From assembly GCF_021531715.1 (NCBI RefSeq), contig NZ_JAFBIT010000001.1:682001-746000 (forward strand): a stretch of 64,000 nucleotides of DNA, in the 5' to 3' direction. This document shows, in pieces, positions 32,444 to 40,713 of the stretch. The stretch is from Anaeromassilibacillus senegalensis (lineage in GTDB: Bacteria; Bacillota; Clostridia; Oscillospirales; Acutalibacteraceae). The notes beneath the pieces were generated by a model, which was not told the origin of the DNA, ran no database searches, and was given only the letters and a program-made list of their open reading frames with translations. Positions within the stretch are counted from its first letter, which is position 1; each line of letters opens with the position of its first letter. The translations under genes and the position numbers were made by a program.

Positions 32444-33742
32444 ATGGCAAAAGGTTCTGTAAGAAAGAAAGGCAAAAAGTGGTACGGACGCTTTTACATT
32501 GAAGATGAAAGCGGCAGAAAAGTGCAGAAAGAGTTTGCAGGCACAGAGAGCAAGGCGGAAACAGAAGCCATGCTCCGCAAAGCGATAGCGGACTACGAGG
32601 AAAAGCAGTTTGTCGGGAAAGCGGAAAACATCACGGTAGGCGATATGCTGGATATGTGGGTAGAGGAAGAACTGAAACCCGGAAACTTAAGCAACGGGAC
32701 GGTCATGTCCTATCAGGGAACGGTCAACCGTATCAAGCAATATCCCATTGGCAAACGCAAGCTGAAAACCGTGACCGCCGACCATTTGCAGGCGTTCATT
32801 GATTTTCTGAGCTACGGTGGGACAAACCCGGACGGGACAACTTCAAAGCCCATGAGCAAAGGATATATGCTCCTGTTCTCGGCGGTGCTGCAAAATTCCT
32901 TCCGCTTTGCGGTTTTCCCGAAAAAACTGATTACCTTTAACCCTATGCAGTATGTGAAGCTGAGGGGCAGGAAGCAGGAAACGGATATTTTCTCGGACAG
33001 TGAGGAAAATACTTCCAGTATTCCTACTATCACCCATGAGCAGTTCCAAAAGCTGGAGGAATTTCTCAAGGCAAAAGACAATCCCGCCTTGCTGCCTGTG
33101 CAGATAGCGTACTACACGGGGCTTCGTATCGGGGAAGTATGCGGCTTGACTTGGCAGGATATTAACCTTGAAGAACAATATCTTACAGTACGCCGCAGTA
33201 TGCGCTATAACGGAACAAGGCACACAACCGAAGTAGGAACGACAAAGCGGAGCAAAGTCCGCACCGTTGATTTCTGCGACACGCTGGCGGCAATCCTGCG
33301 GGCGGCGAGAACCGAACAGCGCAAAAACCGTTTCCGCTACGGGGAGCTTTATCACCTGAACTACTACAAAGAAGTAAAGGAAAAAGGGCGCACCTATTAT
33401 GAGGTTTACAGCCTGCAAAGGACAGAGGAAGTCCCGGAAGATTACAAGGAACTCTCCTTTGTCTGCCTGAGAGCAGACGGGGCGTATGAAGCGCCGAGTA
33501 CGGTAGGGATTATGTGCAGGGCGGCAAAGAAAAAAGTGAAAGGGCTTGAGGATTTCCATTTCCACACGCTCCGCCACACCTACACAAGCAATCTGCTTTC
33601 CGGCGGCGCAAAACCGAAAGATGTGCAGGAACTTCTCGGACACTCCGATGTCAGTACCACAATGAACATCTACGCTCACTCTACAAGGGAAGCGAAGCGC
33701 ACTTCCGCAAGGCTGCTGGATAAGGTGGTCGGCGGGGAATAA
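32444..33742 (+). CDS. int: Tyrosine integrase of the element
   Basis: A 432-residue site-specific integrase. The N-terminal arm-binding domain (GSVRKKGKKWYGRFYIEDESGRK...) resembles Tn916-type integrases; a SAM-like core-binding domain follows, then the catalytic domain with Arg228 in TGLRIGEV, His374-x-x-Arg377-His378 and Tyr410. AAAGGAG fixes the start. It is at the right end, next to arm-type repeats and the right terminal repeat. Confidence 0.95.
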   Translation: MAKGSVRKKGKKWYGRFYIEDESGRKVQKEFAGTESKAETEAMLRKAIADYEEKQFVGKAENITVGDMLDMWVEEELKPGNLSNGTVMSYQGTVNRIKQYPIGKRKLKTVTADHLQAFIDFLSYGGTNPDGTTSKPMSKGYMLLFSAVLQNSFRFAVFPKKLITFNPMQYVKLRGRKQETDIFSDSEENTSSIPTITHEQFQKLEEFLKAKDNPALLPVQIAYYTGLRIGEVCGLTWQDINLEEQYLTVRRSMRYNGTRHTTEVGTTKRSKVRTVDFCDTLAAILRAARTEQRKNRFRYGELYHLNYYKEVKEKGRTYYEVYSLQRTEEVPEDYKELSFVCLRADGAYEAPSTVGIMCRAAKKKVKGLEDFHFHTLRHTYTSNLLSGGAKPKDVQELLGHSDVSTTMNIYAHSTREAKRTSARLLDKVVGGE

Positions 33743-33748
33743 AAAGTT

Positions 33749-33786
33749 GCCCTTGTTTCGGCTCGTAAGGGCAAAAACAAGGGCAA
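33749..33786 (+). repeat. Right arm-type repeat (AAGGGCAA motif)
   Basis: GCCCTTGTT and, after a spacer, TAAGGGCAAAAACAAGGGCAA, the same layout as 27064-27104. It begins just after the integrase stop. Confidence 0.6.
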
Positions 33787-33830
33787 ACAGATAAGGTTTG
33801 AATGAAAAACAGGCGTGAAGCCTTGAAAAA

Positions 33831-33847
33831 TCAATGGTTTTTGAGGA
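33831..33847 (-). repeat. Right terminal inverted repeat of the element
   Basis: Its reverse complement TCCTCAAAAACCATTGA matches the left copy at 26987-27003 in 15 of 17 positions. Confidence 0.7.
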
Positions 33848-33877
33848 TTGGATAGACAAATAAGAATTGCTTAAGCT

Positions 33878-34327
33878 TTACAGAAACAAAGCAAGTTCTA
33901 TTTCATCCTCATCTGCATTCCCGGTTTCTTTGAAACCATAATTCTTATACAGATGCAGTGCAATGAAGTTATCCCTGTTGCATGTTAATACTATTTTGTT
34001 TGATGGACCAAATGGTTTGGATGCAATATAATCCAGACATTTTTTTAAGGCAATCGCTCCAAATCCTTGGTGTTGATATGCAACATCAATCATCATATGC
34101 CAAATATTATACTCAGCAAGGTCATAATCATATATCACCATCACATAGCCAATCATTGTATCGTCATCAAATATTCCGAACGGGGTGCATTGATTATAAT
34201 ATACATATGCTTGTGCTAAACTTCTGATTGGATGTGAAACAAATTGCTCTTGTGCCTTATCTAACTTTAAGTTAAAAGCCTGTATAAAGTTGTTTTCATC
34301 AATTCTTGATAATTTAATATTACGCAT
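33878..34327 (-). CDS. GNAT acetyltransferase (polyamine acetyltransferase-like)
   Basis: A 149-residue GNAT enzyme with the acetyl-CoA loop region in VAYQHQGFGAIALKKCLDYI and a C-terminal NFIALHLYKNYGFKETG. The pattern is closest to spermine/spermidine acetyltransferases (Blt/PaiA type), by inspection only. AGGAGG precedes the ATG. It is markedly AT-rich, unlike the core genome, and sits outside the right repeat of the element, suggesting separate acquisition. Confidence 0.88.
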   Translation of the reverse strand: MRNIKLSRIDENNFIQAFNLKLDKAQEQFVSHPIRSLAQAYVYYNQCTPFGIFDDDTMIGYVMVIYDYDLAEYNIWHMMIDVAYQHQGFGAIALKKCLDYIASKPFGPSNKIVLTCNRDNFIALHLYKNYGFKETGNADEDEIELALFL

Positions 34328-34523
34328 AATTCCTCCTGTTGGTTGTGGAGGGATTACAGCACATAGTATCCCTCCAAATTTAATGTTTCAATATTCATAA
34401 ATGAACATCTCCTTTCAATTTGGGATATCTATGTAAACACAAATGTGTAATTGTATCGATAGAAATATAAGCTTATACGACAGTCCGTCAAATTCTTATT
34501 TGTCGGTCGGTTGCATACACTTC

Positions 34524-34632
34524 TTGGGTTGCATTTCAATGCAACTTTGCAACCCAATGCAACCCGTATCGAAAATTGCGTTTGTTGCCAAAATAGCATG
34601 ATGGGTTTCAAACGAAGCCATCGTGCTATTTT
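34524..34632. repeat. Inverted repeats in the AT-rich spacer between GNAT genes
   Basis: GGGTTGCATT (34526-34535) and AATGCAACCC (34556-34565) form a perfect 10-bp inverted repeat, with a competing inner TTGCAT/ATGCAA. A second hairpin pairs 34590-34604 with 34618-34632 (14 of 15) and ends in TTTT, looking like a terminator. The rest of 34328-34685 holds no gene I can support. Confidence 0.55.
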
Positions 34633-34685
34633 CTTTACTCATGAAATATAATTGTCTTGACAAATCGGAATTTGAGGGAATTCAG

Positions 34686-35027
34686 ATGAAAGAAGAAATT
34701 ACGCTGAAACCGATGACACCTGAAATGTATCACGCGTTTTTCAAAGAATATCAAAACGACAAAGACTTGTTTCTTGATAAAAACGATTTCTATGAATACC
34801 AATATGATAAAGCGAATGTAAAAGATAGAGGTTTTGAAACTCAGGCTGAACAATTGGCGATAAAATATGTGTTTTATGAACTTGACATTCCGGTATTATA
34901 TGCTGATACTGTTTTGACAAATACCAGAAGTCAACATGTGTTAGAAAAGGTTGGATTTCAGTTCATTGATGAAGATGAGAAAAGAAAGCATTATCGGATA
35001 ATGAGAGACGAAAAATTTCCGATTTGA
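34686..35027 (+). pseudogene. GNAT acetyltransferase with internal in-frame deletion
   Basis: The 113 residues join an intact N-terminus (MKEEITLKPMTPEMYHAFFKEYQ...) directly to the C-terminal part (KDRGFETQAEQLAIKYVFYE, then TRSQHVLEKVGFQFID). Comparable GNAT proteins have roughly 50 more residues here, the central sheet and start of the acetyl-CoA site. The frame is kept, so a shortened protein could be made, but it is unlikely to be active. GAGGGAA precedes the ATG. Confidence 0.7.
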
Positions 35028-35067
35028 AAGCTGCAAAAAATGATTGCAAAGCATAGAGGTGAGCGTT

Positions 35068-36168
35068 ATGGCCAATATCATCGATTATGTAGAGCAGGAG
35101 TTTCGTACGGTGCGCGAAAAGCCGCTTTCAGCGGTGGATACGCTTGTCCTTTCCGAGCTCTCCTATATCAATTTAGGCGCGGTTTTGTCAGAGCTCTCTT
35201 CCGACGCGGAAACGATCGAGCTGCGCGATCTCCTGCGTGCGGAGGCTTTTGACAGCTTGTTTCATGACGTTCGGGACACGCAAAGCAACCGCCGTCTTCT
35301 TTTTGCGCTGGCGGCCAGCCCGCGCTTTCGCCACATGCGTATCGGCAATTTGAAGGAAAAACAGAGTGACCAGCTTGAGGAGCAGTTTGCCGCCGTTACC
35401 GTTTATCCGGATGAAGCGCACGTCTGCGTCGTATTCCGAGGTACGGACGCCACACTGATCGGCTGGAAGGAAGATTTCAATATGGCTTTTTTGCCGGTTG
35501 TTCCCGCGCAGTCCGATGCCGTCGATTACGTGAATCGGATCGGCACCTTGTTCCCGGGCAGGCTGTCCGTCTGCGGCCATTCCAAGGGCGGTAATCTTGC
35601 TGTGTACGCAGCCATGCAGTGTGATTTTGCGGTGCAGGCACGCATCACGGCAGTTTATTCCCATGACGGTCCAGGCTTTGCAAGCGACATACAGGAAAAA
35701 GCGGAATACCGGAGCGTTGCAGACAGAATCCACAAGCTGCTGCCGCAATCCTCTCTGATCGGTATGCTGCTCGAAAATCACGGAACATACACCGTTGTGG
35801 AAAGCAGCCAGATCGGCATCATGCAGCATGATCCCTTCTCTTGGCTGGTGACGGACGGCGAATTTCACGCGGTGGAGCGTATTACGGTCGGCGCTCAATA
35901 TATGAACAAGACGCTGAACAGTTGGATTTCCGGCATGTCTATGGAGGAACGTGAGCGTTTTGTCGATGCCTTGTACACCATTTTGGCCGCGGGAAACATC
36001 ACGAATGTGTTTGAATTCGGGGATGATTTTCAAAAGAAGATCAGCGCCATGTACAATGCAGCGGTCAATCTGGATCCCGAAACGCGCTCCTTTGTCCTGC
36101 AGGTCATTCGGCAGCTTGCCAGTCTTGCCGTGAAAAATCTGCCCGTCCGCCGAAGCCTTCCGGACTGA
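35068..36168 (+). CDS. Mbeg1-like (DUF2974) alpha/beta hydrolase
   Basis: A 366-residue protein. The lipase-like nucleophile elbow is CGHSKGGNLAVYAA, preceded by the VVFRGTDATLIGWKEDF motif characteristic of Mbeg1/DUF2974 proteins. There is no signal peptide. Substrate unknown. GAGGTGAG sets the start at 35068. GC content returns to core level, marking the end of the accessory region. Confidence 0.9.
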   Translation: MANIIDYVEQEFRTVREKPLSAVDTLVLSELSYINLGAVLSELSSDAETIELRDLLRAEAFDSLFHDVRDTQSNRRLLFALAASPRFRHMRIGNLKEKQSDQLEEQFAAVTVYPDEAHVCVVFRGTDATLIGWKEDFNMAFLPVVPAQSDAVDYVNRIGTLFPGRLSVCGHSKGGNLAVYAAMQCDFAVQARITAVYSHDGPGFASDIQEKAEYRSVADRIHKLLPQSSLIGMLLENHGTYTVVESSQIGIMQHDPFSWLVTDGEFHAVERITVGAQYMNKTLNSWISGMSMEERERFVDALYTILAAGNITNVFEFGDDFQKKISAMYNAAVNLDPETRSFVLQVIRQLASLAVKNLPVRRSLPD

Positions 36169-36293
36169 TCAAGTCATGAGCTAACTCACCCCGGATTTAT
36201 AGGACAGCGTCCGTAAAGCAGTTGATCTTCCGTATGTTGCGAAAGGATTTTGCAGCCACGGCAACCGGGAATTGTCGTGCTGAATCCATTCTA

Positions 36294-36626
36294 TCAACGC
36301 GAAATCTTTTCAATAAACGACTCCATACAATCTGAAACCTGGTCATAATTCGACCAATACAAATAGTGCTCCGACTTTTCAATCATCACTTGTTCGCTGT
36401 TTTCGGACCATGAGGCCAATTGGATTTGCACTTTATTCCAGCCATCGCCGCTGTCGGACGAAAGAACAAGAATAGGCACCTCTCCCAATAAAGGCCCGTT
36501 GAGAACTATCGTCGCGTTCTCGTTTATGAGATTGATCGTATTCACTTTTTCGGGATTCGTTTGTGTATATCGAATGGCCTCAAGAGAGCCAAGAGAATGG
36601 CAAATGATTACAATCGGCTTACTCTT
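36294..36626 (-). pseudogene. Remnant of an alpha/beta hydrolase
   Basis: Reading leftwards from 36626, the frame gives PIVIICHSLGSLEAIRYTQ, a serine-hydrolase nucleophile elbow, and later VPILVLSSDSG and SEHYLYW, the usual Asp and His regions. A TAA stop lies immediately upstream (36627-36629), and no N-terminal half or ribosome site is seen. This is the C-terminal two-thirds of a dead gene. Confidence 0.7.
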
Positions 36627-36681
36627 TTACTAAATTCAGTATATCGGGAAACATGGAAAAGTCTATTATCCGCACAGGGAA

Positions 36682-36713
36682 ATGCCCGAAGAAGTTTAGG
36701 ATTCTTCGGGCAT
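36682..36713. terminator. Perfect hairpin upstream of the hydrolase remnant
   Basis: ATGCCCGAAGAA (36682-36693) and TTCTTCGGGCAT (36702-36713) pair exactly around GTTTAGGA. Tails are poor in T, so it could be a terminator or a processing hairpin. The rest of 36627-36780 holds nothing else I can name. Confidence 0.5.
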
Positions 36714-36780
36714 ACTCCATACTGTCTTACGCATCCCCGCCTATTCCGAGCGGGTCTTAGTCCGTATATCTCTCTAAAAA

Positions 36781-37608
36781 TCAAAGGACATTGCCGCTAT
36801 TGACGCCCTGAGAGGCCTTGCCGAGCGGAAGCCATTCGAGAATTTTCTTGATGTAGGTATCCCAGAATACCCAGTCATGCACGCCGGGGCCTTCGACGTA
36901 AGTGAGATCCACGCCGTTTTCCAGCAGATAATCGCGCAGATCGCGGTTGGCTTCCACCAGAGAGTCCTCCGTGCCGCAGCACATGTACATCTTCGGAATA
37001 TCGCGATGCGCATCCTTGAGTTGTTTGACGAGCGCTTTCGGATCCTTGTCGCTGCCGACCACCTTATCAAGATCGCCGAAGATCGCTTCATAATAGTTGC
37101 GGCGGAAGGTGAAAATCGGCGCGGAATTATCGGAATTCTCAAGCCCTGCGTAAATCAGAGCCGAGGAAAGCCCGGCGATATAGCCGAAGGTTTCCGCATA
37201 TTTCAGGCCGTTGCGGATCGCGCCATAGCCGCCCATCGAGAGACCGGCGATAAAAGTGTCCTCGCGCTTCTTGGAAAGCGGGAACAGCTTCCGCGTGAAT
37301 TCCACAAGCTCGCGGCCGATGAACTCACCGTACAGCTCGCCGCTCTTCTCATCGTCGAGGTAGAAACGATTCTCGCCAGACGGCATGATAACAGCGAGAT
37401 CGTTTGCCTCTGCCCACGCCTGAATACGCGTGCCGTTGACCCAATCCGTATAATTGCCGAAAATGCCGTGCAGCAGATAAAGCGTCTTGAAAGGCTTCTG
37501 CTCCCCTGCATTTGCCTGCGGGCCGAATTTATCCGCAGGGATGATCGCATTGAACGTAACGGTGCGCATCAGACACTGAGAGATAAAATTGACTTCGATA
37601 ATGGCCAT
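36781..37608 (-). CDS. Esterase family protein (esterase D-like)
   Basis: A 275-residue alpha/beta hydrolase of the esterase D/antigen 85-like group: LYLLHGIFGNYTDW oxyanion loop, GLSMGGYGA nucleophile elbow, and GPGVHDWVFWD with the catalytic His. No signal peptide, so cytosolic. Tributyrin or acetyl-ester hydrolysis is typical for the family; the natural substrate is open. Confidence 0.9.
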   Translation of the reverse strand: MAIIEVNFISQCLMRTVTFNAIIPADKFGPQANAGEQKPFKTLYLLHGIFGNYTDWVNGTRIQAWAEANDLAVIMPSGENRFYLDDEKSGELYGEFIGRELVEFTRKLFPLSKKREDTFIAGLSMGGYGAIRNGLKYAETFGYIAGLSSALIYAGLENSDNSAPIFTFRRNYYEAIFGDLDKVVGSDKDPKALVKQLKDAHRDIPKMYMCCGTEDSLVEANRDLRDYLLENGVDLTYVEGPGVHDWVFWDTYIKKILEWLPLGKASQGVNSGNVL

Positions 37609-37720
37609 AAAATCAACTCCTGAATTTTGATATTTTCATTATAGTATGAAAATACCCTTTTGTAAAGGCAGGTTTTGTGCTATACTGACATCAAAGTCAA
37701 AACAAGGAAGGGTTTCCGCC

Positions 37721-38038
37721 ATGCATGATTTTTCCCAAAACGTGTACCGCGCCGTACAGAAGATCCCGCGCGGAAAGGTCTCAAATTACGGCTGCATCGC
37801 TTTTTTGGCCGGCAAGCCGCGTGCGGCGCGCGGCGTCGGCTTCGTGCTGCACCGCAATCCAGATCCGGAACGCATCCCCTGCCACCGTGTTGTTTTTAAG
37901 GACGGCTCGCTCTGTAAGGGGTATGTTTTCGGCGGCCCGGACGTGCAGCGGCAGAAGCTGCTCGAAGAGGGCGTTGCGTTCCTGCCGGATGGCCGCGTCG
38001 ATATGGAGACCTGCGGGTGGTACGGAAAAGAGGAATAA
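37721..38038 (+). CDS. MGMT family protein (O6-alkylguanine repair-like)
   Basis: A 105-residue protein equal to the C-terminal methyltransferase domain of Ada/Ogt proteins. The helix-turn-helix (KVSNYGCIAFLAGKPRAARGVG) and the active-site motif IPCHRVV, with the acceptor Cys, are intact, so it is not an Atl-type (Trp) protein. It lacks the N-terminal RNaseH-like domain. AAGGAAGGG is upstream. It may repair alkylated DNA or only sense it. Confidence 0.88.
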   Translation: MHDFSQNVYRAVQKIPRGKVSNYGCIAFLAGKPRAARGVGFVLHRNPDPERIPCHRVVFKDGSLCKGYVFGGPDVQRQKLLEEGVAFLPDGRVDMETCGWYGKEE

Positions 38039-38042
38039 AAAA

Positions 38043-38082
38043 GGCGCTGCTTTCGCACAGATCTCTGCGAAAAGCGGCGCCT
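38043..38082. terminator. Terminator between convergent MGMT and GH25 genes
   Basis: GGCGCTGCTTTCGCA pairs with TGCGAAAAGCGGCGCC around CAGATCTC. The minus strand has a T6 tract, so it chiefly ends the GH25 gene. Confidence 0.8.
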
Positions 38083-38087
38083 TACCG

Positions 38088-38996
38088 TTATGCGTATTTT
38101 TTGAAACAGACGTTGATATCGACCGGCGTTTCGATACCCTGTACCTGTGCGTTATCGGAGTACTGCCAGATCTTGAAATCGTAATAGAAAGCCGGAACAC
38201 TGCGGTACTCGGCGAGCCAGAAATCGAAGTCCTTGATCTCCTCCAGGTTGTAGTAGCTGTAGCCGAGGTTGCGGTTAAAGTAAACACCCGCAGTATAGCC
38301 TGCCTTGCTGACCTTCTTGCAGAATGCGGAGGCATAGCTCGTGATCTGTTCGCCCGTTGCGGAGGCCGTACGCGAATTATCGATGTCCGTCATTTCCCAG
38401 TCAAACACAACAGGGAGATCCAGCTCCTTACCCTGCAGAAGCTGAAGCACAAAACCGGCTTCCTCTTCCGCTTCAGAGACAGACACAGCCTGCGAGAAGA
38501 AGTAAACGCCGATCTGAACGCCAGCGGCTTTCGCGCCCTCATAATTCTGCTGGAATTTGCTGTCCTCGTTGAGCTTACCGCGCGTTGCACCGCGGTAACC
38601 GGCACGAATCATGGCAAAATCGATACCGCTTTCCTTGACTGTCTGCCAGTTGATATCGCCCTGATAATCGGAAACGTCGATGCCAAGGCTCGCGTTGGGA
38701 TCATCGTAGGTGACAAGACCGTTGTTGTTGAGAAATTTCTCCGTATCGTATGTATTGAGCGGAATATTGAATTTCGGGATTGTGAGCTCACCCTCGTACA
38801 AATCGTTGATGATGAGCTTGCCGTCCTCCGTGCTGGAGACAGTGCCGGGGGTGTTTCCGGATGGTGTGCTGACGGACGAATATACGGACAAAATGACTAC
38901 CGCGACAAGCAGTACGGCGACGATACCGAGGAAAACGGCACGCTTTGCCGCAAACGTGTGGGAATCATTTTTTGTATGCTGAGAAAAATTCTTCAT
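38088..38996 (-). CDS. Membrane-anchored GH25 lysozyme
   Basis: A 302-residue protein: a short cytosolic N-terminus, one membrane helix (about 20-42), a Ser/Thr linker and a GH25 muramidase domain opening SLGIDVSDYQGDINW, with the catalytic DxE pair in VVFDWEM. It would hydrolyse peptidoglycan at the outer face of the membrane. I start at MKNFSQHT (38996); an in-frame ATG ten codons upstream is possible. It may act in growth or sporulation. Confidence 0.9.
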   Translation of the reverse strand: MKNFSQHTKNDSHTFAAKRAVFLGIVAVLLVAVVILSVYSSVSTPSGNTPGTVSSTEDGKLIINDLYEGELTIPKFNIPLNTYDTEKFLNNNGLVTYDDPNASLGIDVSDYQGDINWQTVKESGIDFAMIRAGYRGATRGKLNEDSKFQQNYEGAKAAGVQIGVYFFSQAVSVSEAEEEAGFVLQLLQGKELDLPVVFDWEMTDIDNSRTASATGEQITSYASAFCKKVSKAGYTAGVYFNRNLGYSYYNLEEIKDFDFWLAEYRSVPAFYYDFKIWQYSDNAQVQGIETPVDINVCFKKYA

Positions 38997-39064
38997 TTTC
39001 AATCCACTAACCTTTCCCAGAGTCATATGCGACTCTGTTTATCAGATATTATACAGACTTTTTG

Positions 39065-40009
39065 TCAAAGATGCAAGCCATCTTGCGAATAAAGTCTCCC
39101 TTGCCAGGTATTTCTGGCTGCCATCTCGTGATCGATGGTGCCGAGAACGCGAATTTTGTCCCGGCTCCACAGCGGAGCGAGCAATTTTGCCTTATCGCCA
39201 TCCCCCGTAATCCGCTCAATGATGGTTTCCATGGGCAGAAGCTCCAACTGGCGGATGACGACGTCCACGTATTCCTCCAGCGTCAGCGGCGTATAACCGC
39301 CGCTTTCATAGATTTCTGCAAGGCGCGTGCCTCGGATCACATGCAGCAGATGGATTTTCACGCCATCCGGCCGCAGCTTTGCGAGTGCTCGCGCAGTGTC
39401 GAGCATCTTGTCCGCATTTTCGCCCGGCAAGCCGTCCATGATGTGGACACAGATGCGGATGCCGGCAGCGCGAAGACGCGCAAAGCAGGCGGAGAAAACC
39501 TCGTATGGATAGCCGCGGTTGATGCGCGCGGCTGTTTCATCGTCGCTGCTTTGCAGGCCGAGCTCCACAGTGAGCGGTTTTCTTCCGGCAATCTCCTTTA
39601 AGAGTGCAAGCACGTCGTCGCCGATACAATCCGGGCGCGTGGCGATGGAAATGCCCGCGACATCCGCCTTAAGCGCTTCCTCATACAGGCCGCGCAGCGT
39701 ATCGACGTCCGCATAGGTGTTCGTATGCGCCTGAAAATACGCGATAATCCCGTCCTGCGGGTGCTTTTGCCGGATACGCTCCGTTTCCAGCTGAAGCTGC
39801 TCGCGGATGGAGAGGCGGCCGTCCTGCGTAAAATAGCCGCTGCCGCCGTCACAGAAAATGCATCCGCCGACGCCGCACGTGCCGTCGAGATTCGGACAGG
39901 ACAGTCCGGCATCCAAAACCGCTTTTTGGGTCTTGCAATTCACCTGCCGGTTGTGGTAGGCTAATGTATGGTATCGCTTGTTGTCAAAAGCATACGGAAA
40001 TGGATTCAA
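39065..40009 (-). CDS. Radical SAM protein, TIGR01212 (YhcC-like) family
   Basis: A 314-residue radical SAM enzyme with the Fe-S cysteines in CPNLDGTCGVGGCIFC, a wider spacing than the usual CxxxCxxC that typifies this family. ELGLQSSDDETAARINRGY and GIRICVHIMDGLPGE are family blocks. The reaction is unknown. GGAG is upstream of the ATG at 40009. It is divergent from the GNAT gene at 40053. Confidence 0.9.
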   Translation of the reverse strand: MNPFPYAFDNKRYHTLAYHNRQVNCKTQKAVLDAGLSCPNLDGTCGVGGCIFCDGGSGYFTQDGRLSIREQLQLETERIRQKHPQDGIIAYFQAHTNTYADVDTLRGLYEEALKADVAGISIATRPDCIGDDVLALLKEIAGRKPLTVELGLQSSDDETAARINRGYPYEVFSACFARLRAAGIRICVHIMDGLPGENADKMLDTARALAKLRPDGVKIHLLHVIRGTRLAEIYESGGYTPLTLEEYVDVVIRQLELLPMETIIERITGDGDKAKLLAPLWSRDKIRVLGTIDHEMAARNTWQGRLYSQDGLHL

Positions 40010-40052
40010 GGCGATTCTCCCTTGTTTTCAAAAAATACAATGACCGGAGTGA

Positions 40053-40646
40053 ATGATGTTGCTGCAGGTGCAAAAACTGAAGCTGAATGAAATCAAGACG
40101 ATCTATGACACGCATATGCAGGAAGCCTTCCCGCAAAGCGAGCTGCGGCCCTATAAAAATATAGAGCATCTCTTTGAATGCGGACACTATGTTTGTTATG
40201 GGCTTTATGAGGACGAAAAGCTCCTCGCCTATGCCTATTTCTCCCGCACACGCGACCGCCATTATGCGCTGCTCGACTATTACGCCGTTGTAAACGGCCT
40301 GCGCGGCGGCGGGATCGGCAGCCGGTTTTTCGCGTTGCTCCGTGAGGAAATGCAGGCGCTCGACGGCATCCTGCTCGAGGTGGAGAGCGTGGAAAGCACG
40401 GAGCTTGCGGATGAAAAGGCGCTGCGTGAGCGGCGGATCGCGTTTTATAAGCGCAACGGCTGTGCCATGACGCGCGCAAAATGCCTTCTGTACGGCGTGG
40501 ACTTTAACATTATGGCGCTGCCGATCGCAAAGCCGGTGCCGGACAGTGAAACCGTTCTGTTCGAGCTCGAAAGCATCTACCATGTGATGTTCGGCGACGC
40601 GCTGTACGCCAAAGTCTGCCATCCGTTTTTACAGGAAGAACATTGA
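40053..40646 (+). CDS. GNAT family N-acetyltransferase
   Basis: A 197-residue GNAT protein with the acetyl-CoA loop in YYAVVNGLRGGGIGSRFFALL and a C-terminal RRIAFYKRNGCAMTRAKCLLYG. GGAGTGA is upstream of two adjacent ATGs (40053, 40056). It ends a few bases into the marR promoter. Substrate unknown. Confidence 0.88.
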   Translation: MMLLQVQKLKLNEIKTIYDTHMQEAFPQSELRPYKNIEHLFECGHYVCYGLYEDEKLLAYAYFSRTRDRHYALLDYYAVVNGLRGGGIGSRFFALLREEMQALDGILLEVESVESTELADEKALRERRIAFYKRNGCAMTRAKCLLYGVDFNIMALPIAKPVPDSETVLFELESIYHVMFGDALYAKVCHPFLQEEH

Positions 40647-40689
40647 CTTTCATTTGGTTCCCGCGTATAATTAGTTTCAAAGAAAACTA
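40643..40689 (+). promoter_or_regulatory. marR promoter with likely autoregulatory operator
   Basis: TTGACT (40643-40648) and TATAAT (40666-40671) have a 17-bp spacer. The inverted repeat TAGTTT/AAACTA (40672-40677, 40684-40689) lies directly after the -10, where MarR proteins often bind. The -35 box overlaps the end of the GNAT gene. Confidence 0.7.
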
Positions 40690-40713
40690 TTCCAAGCCCG
40701 TGAGGTGAGAGCC

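Larger units (their letters stand above)
26987..33847. mobile_element. Integrative mobilizable element (~6.9 kb) downstream of tRNA-Leu
   Basis: The segment has 17-bp terminal inverted repeats agreeing at 15 of 17 positions, low GC against its surroundings, and a complete transfer/integration set: tnpV, MobA/MobL relaxase, a likely oriT, excisionase, Xre regulator and tyrosine integrase at the right end. It lacks a type IV secretion system, so it would depend on a helper conjugative element. Cargo is a structured RNA, a lipoprotein and a zinc-ribbon membrane protein. The exact ends are inferred from the repeats. Confidence 0.8.

Noticed and set aside
26923-33868. AAATAAGAATT at 26923-26933 and 33858-33868 as direct att repeats (with AAATAAGAA also just after tRNA-Leu at 26548)
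   Set aside because: It lies at unequal distances outside the terminal inverted repeats and is a simple AT-rich string. I kept the 17-bp inverted repeats as the better boundary, though a tandem-insertion history cannot be excluded.
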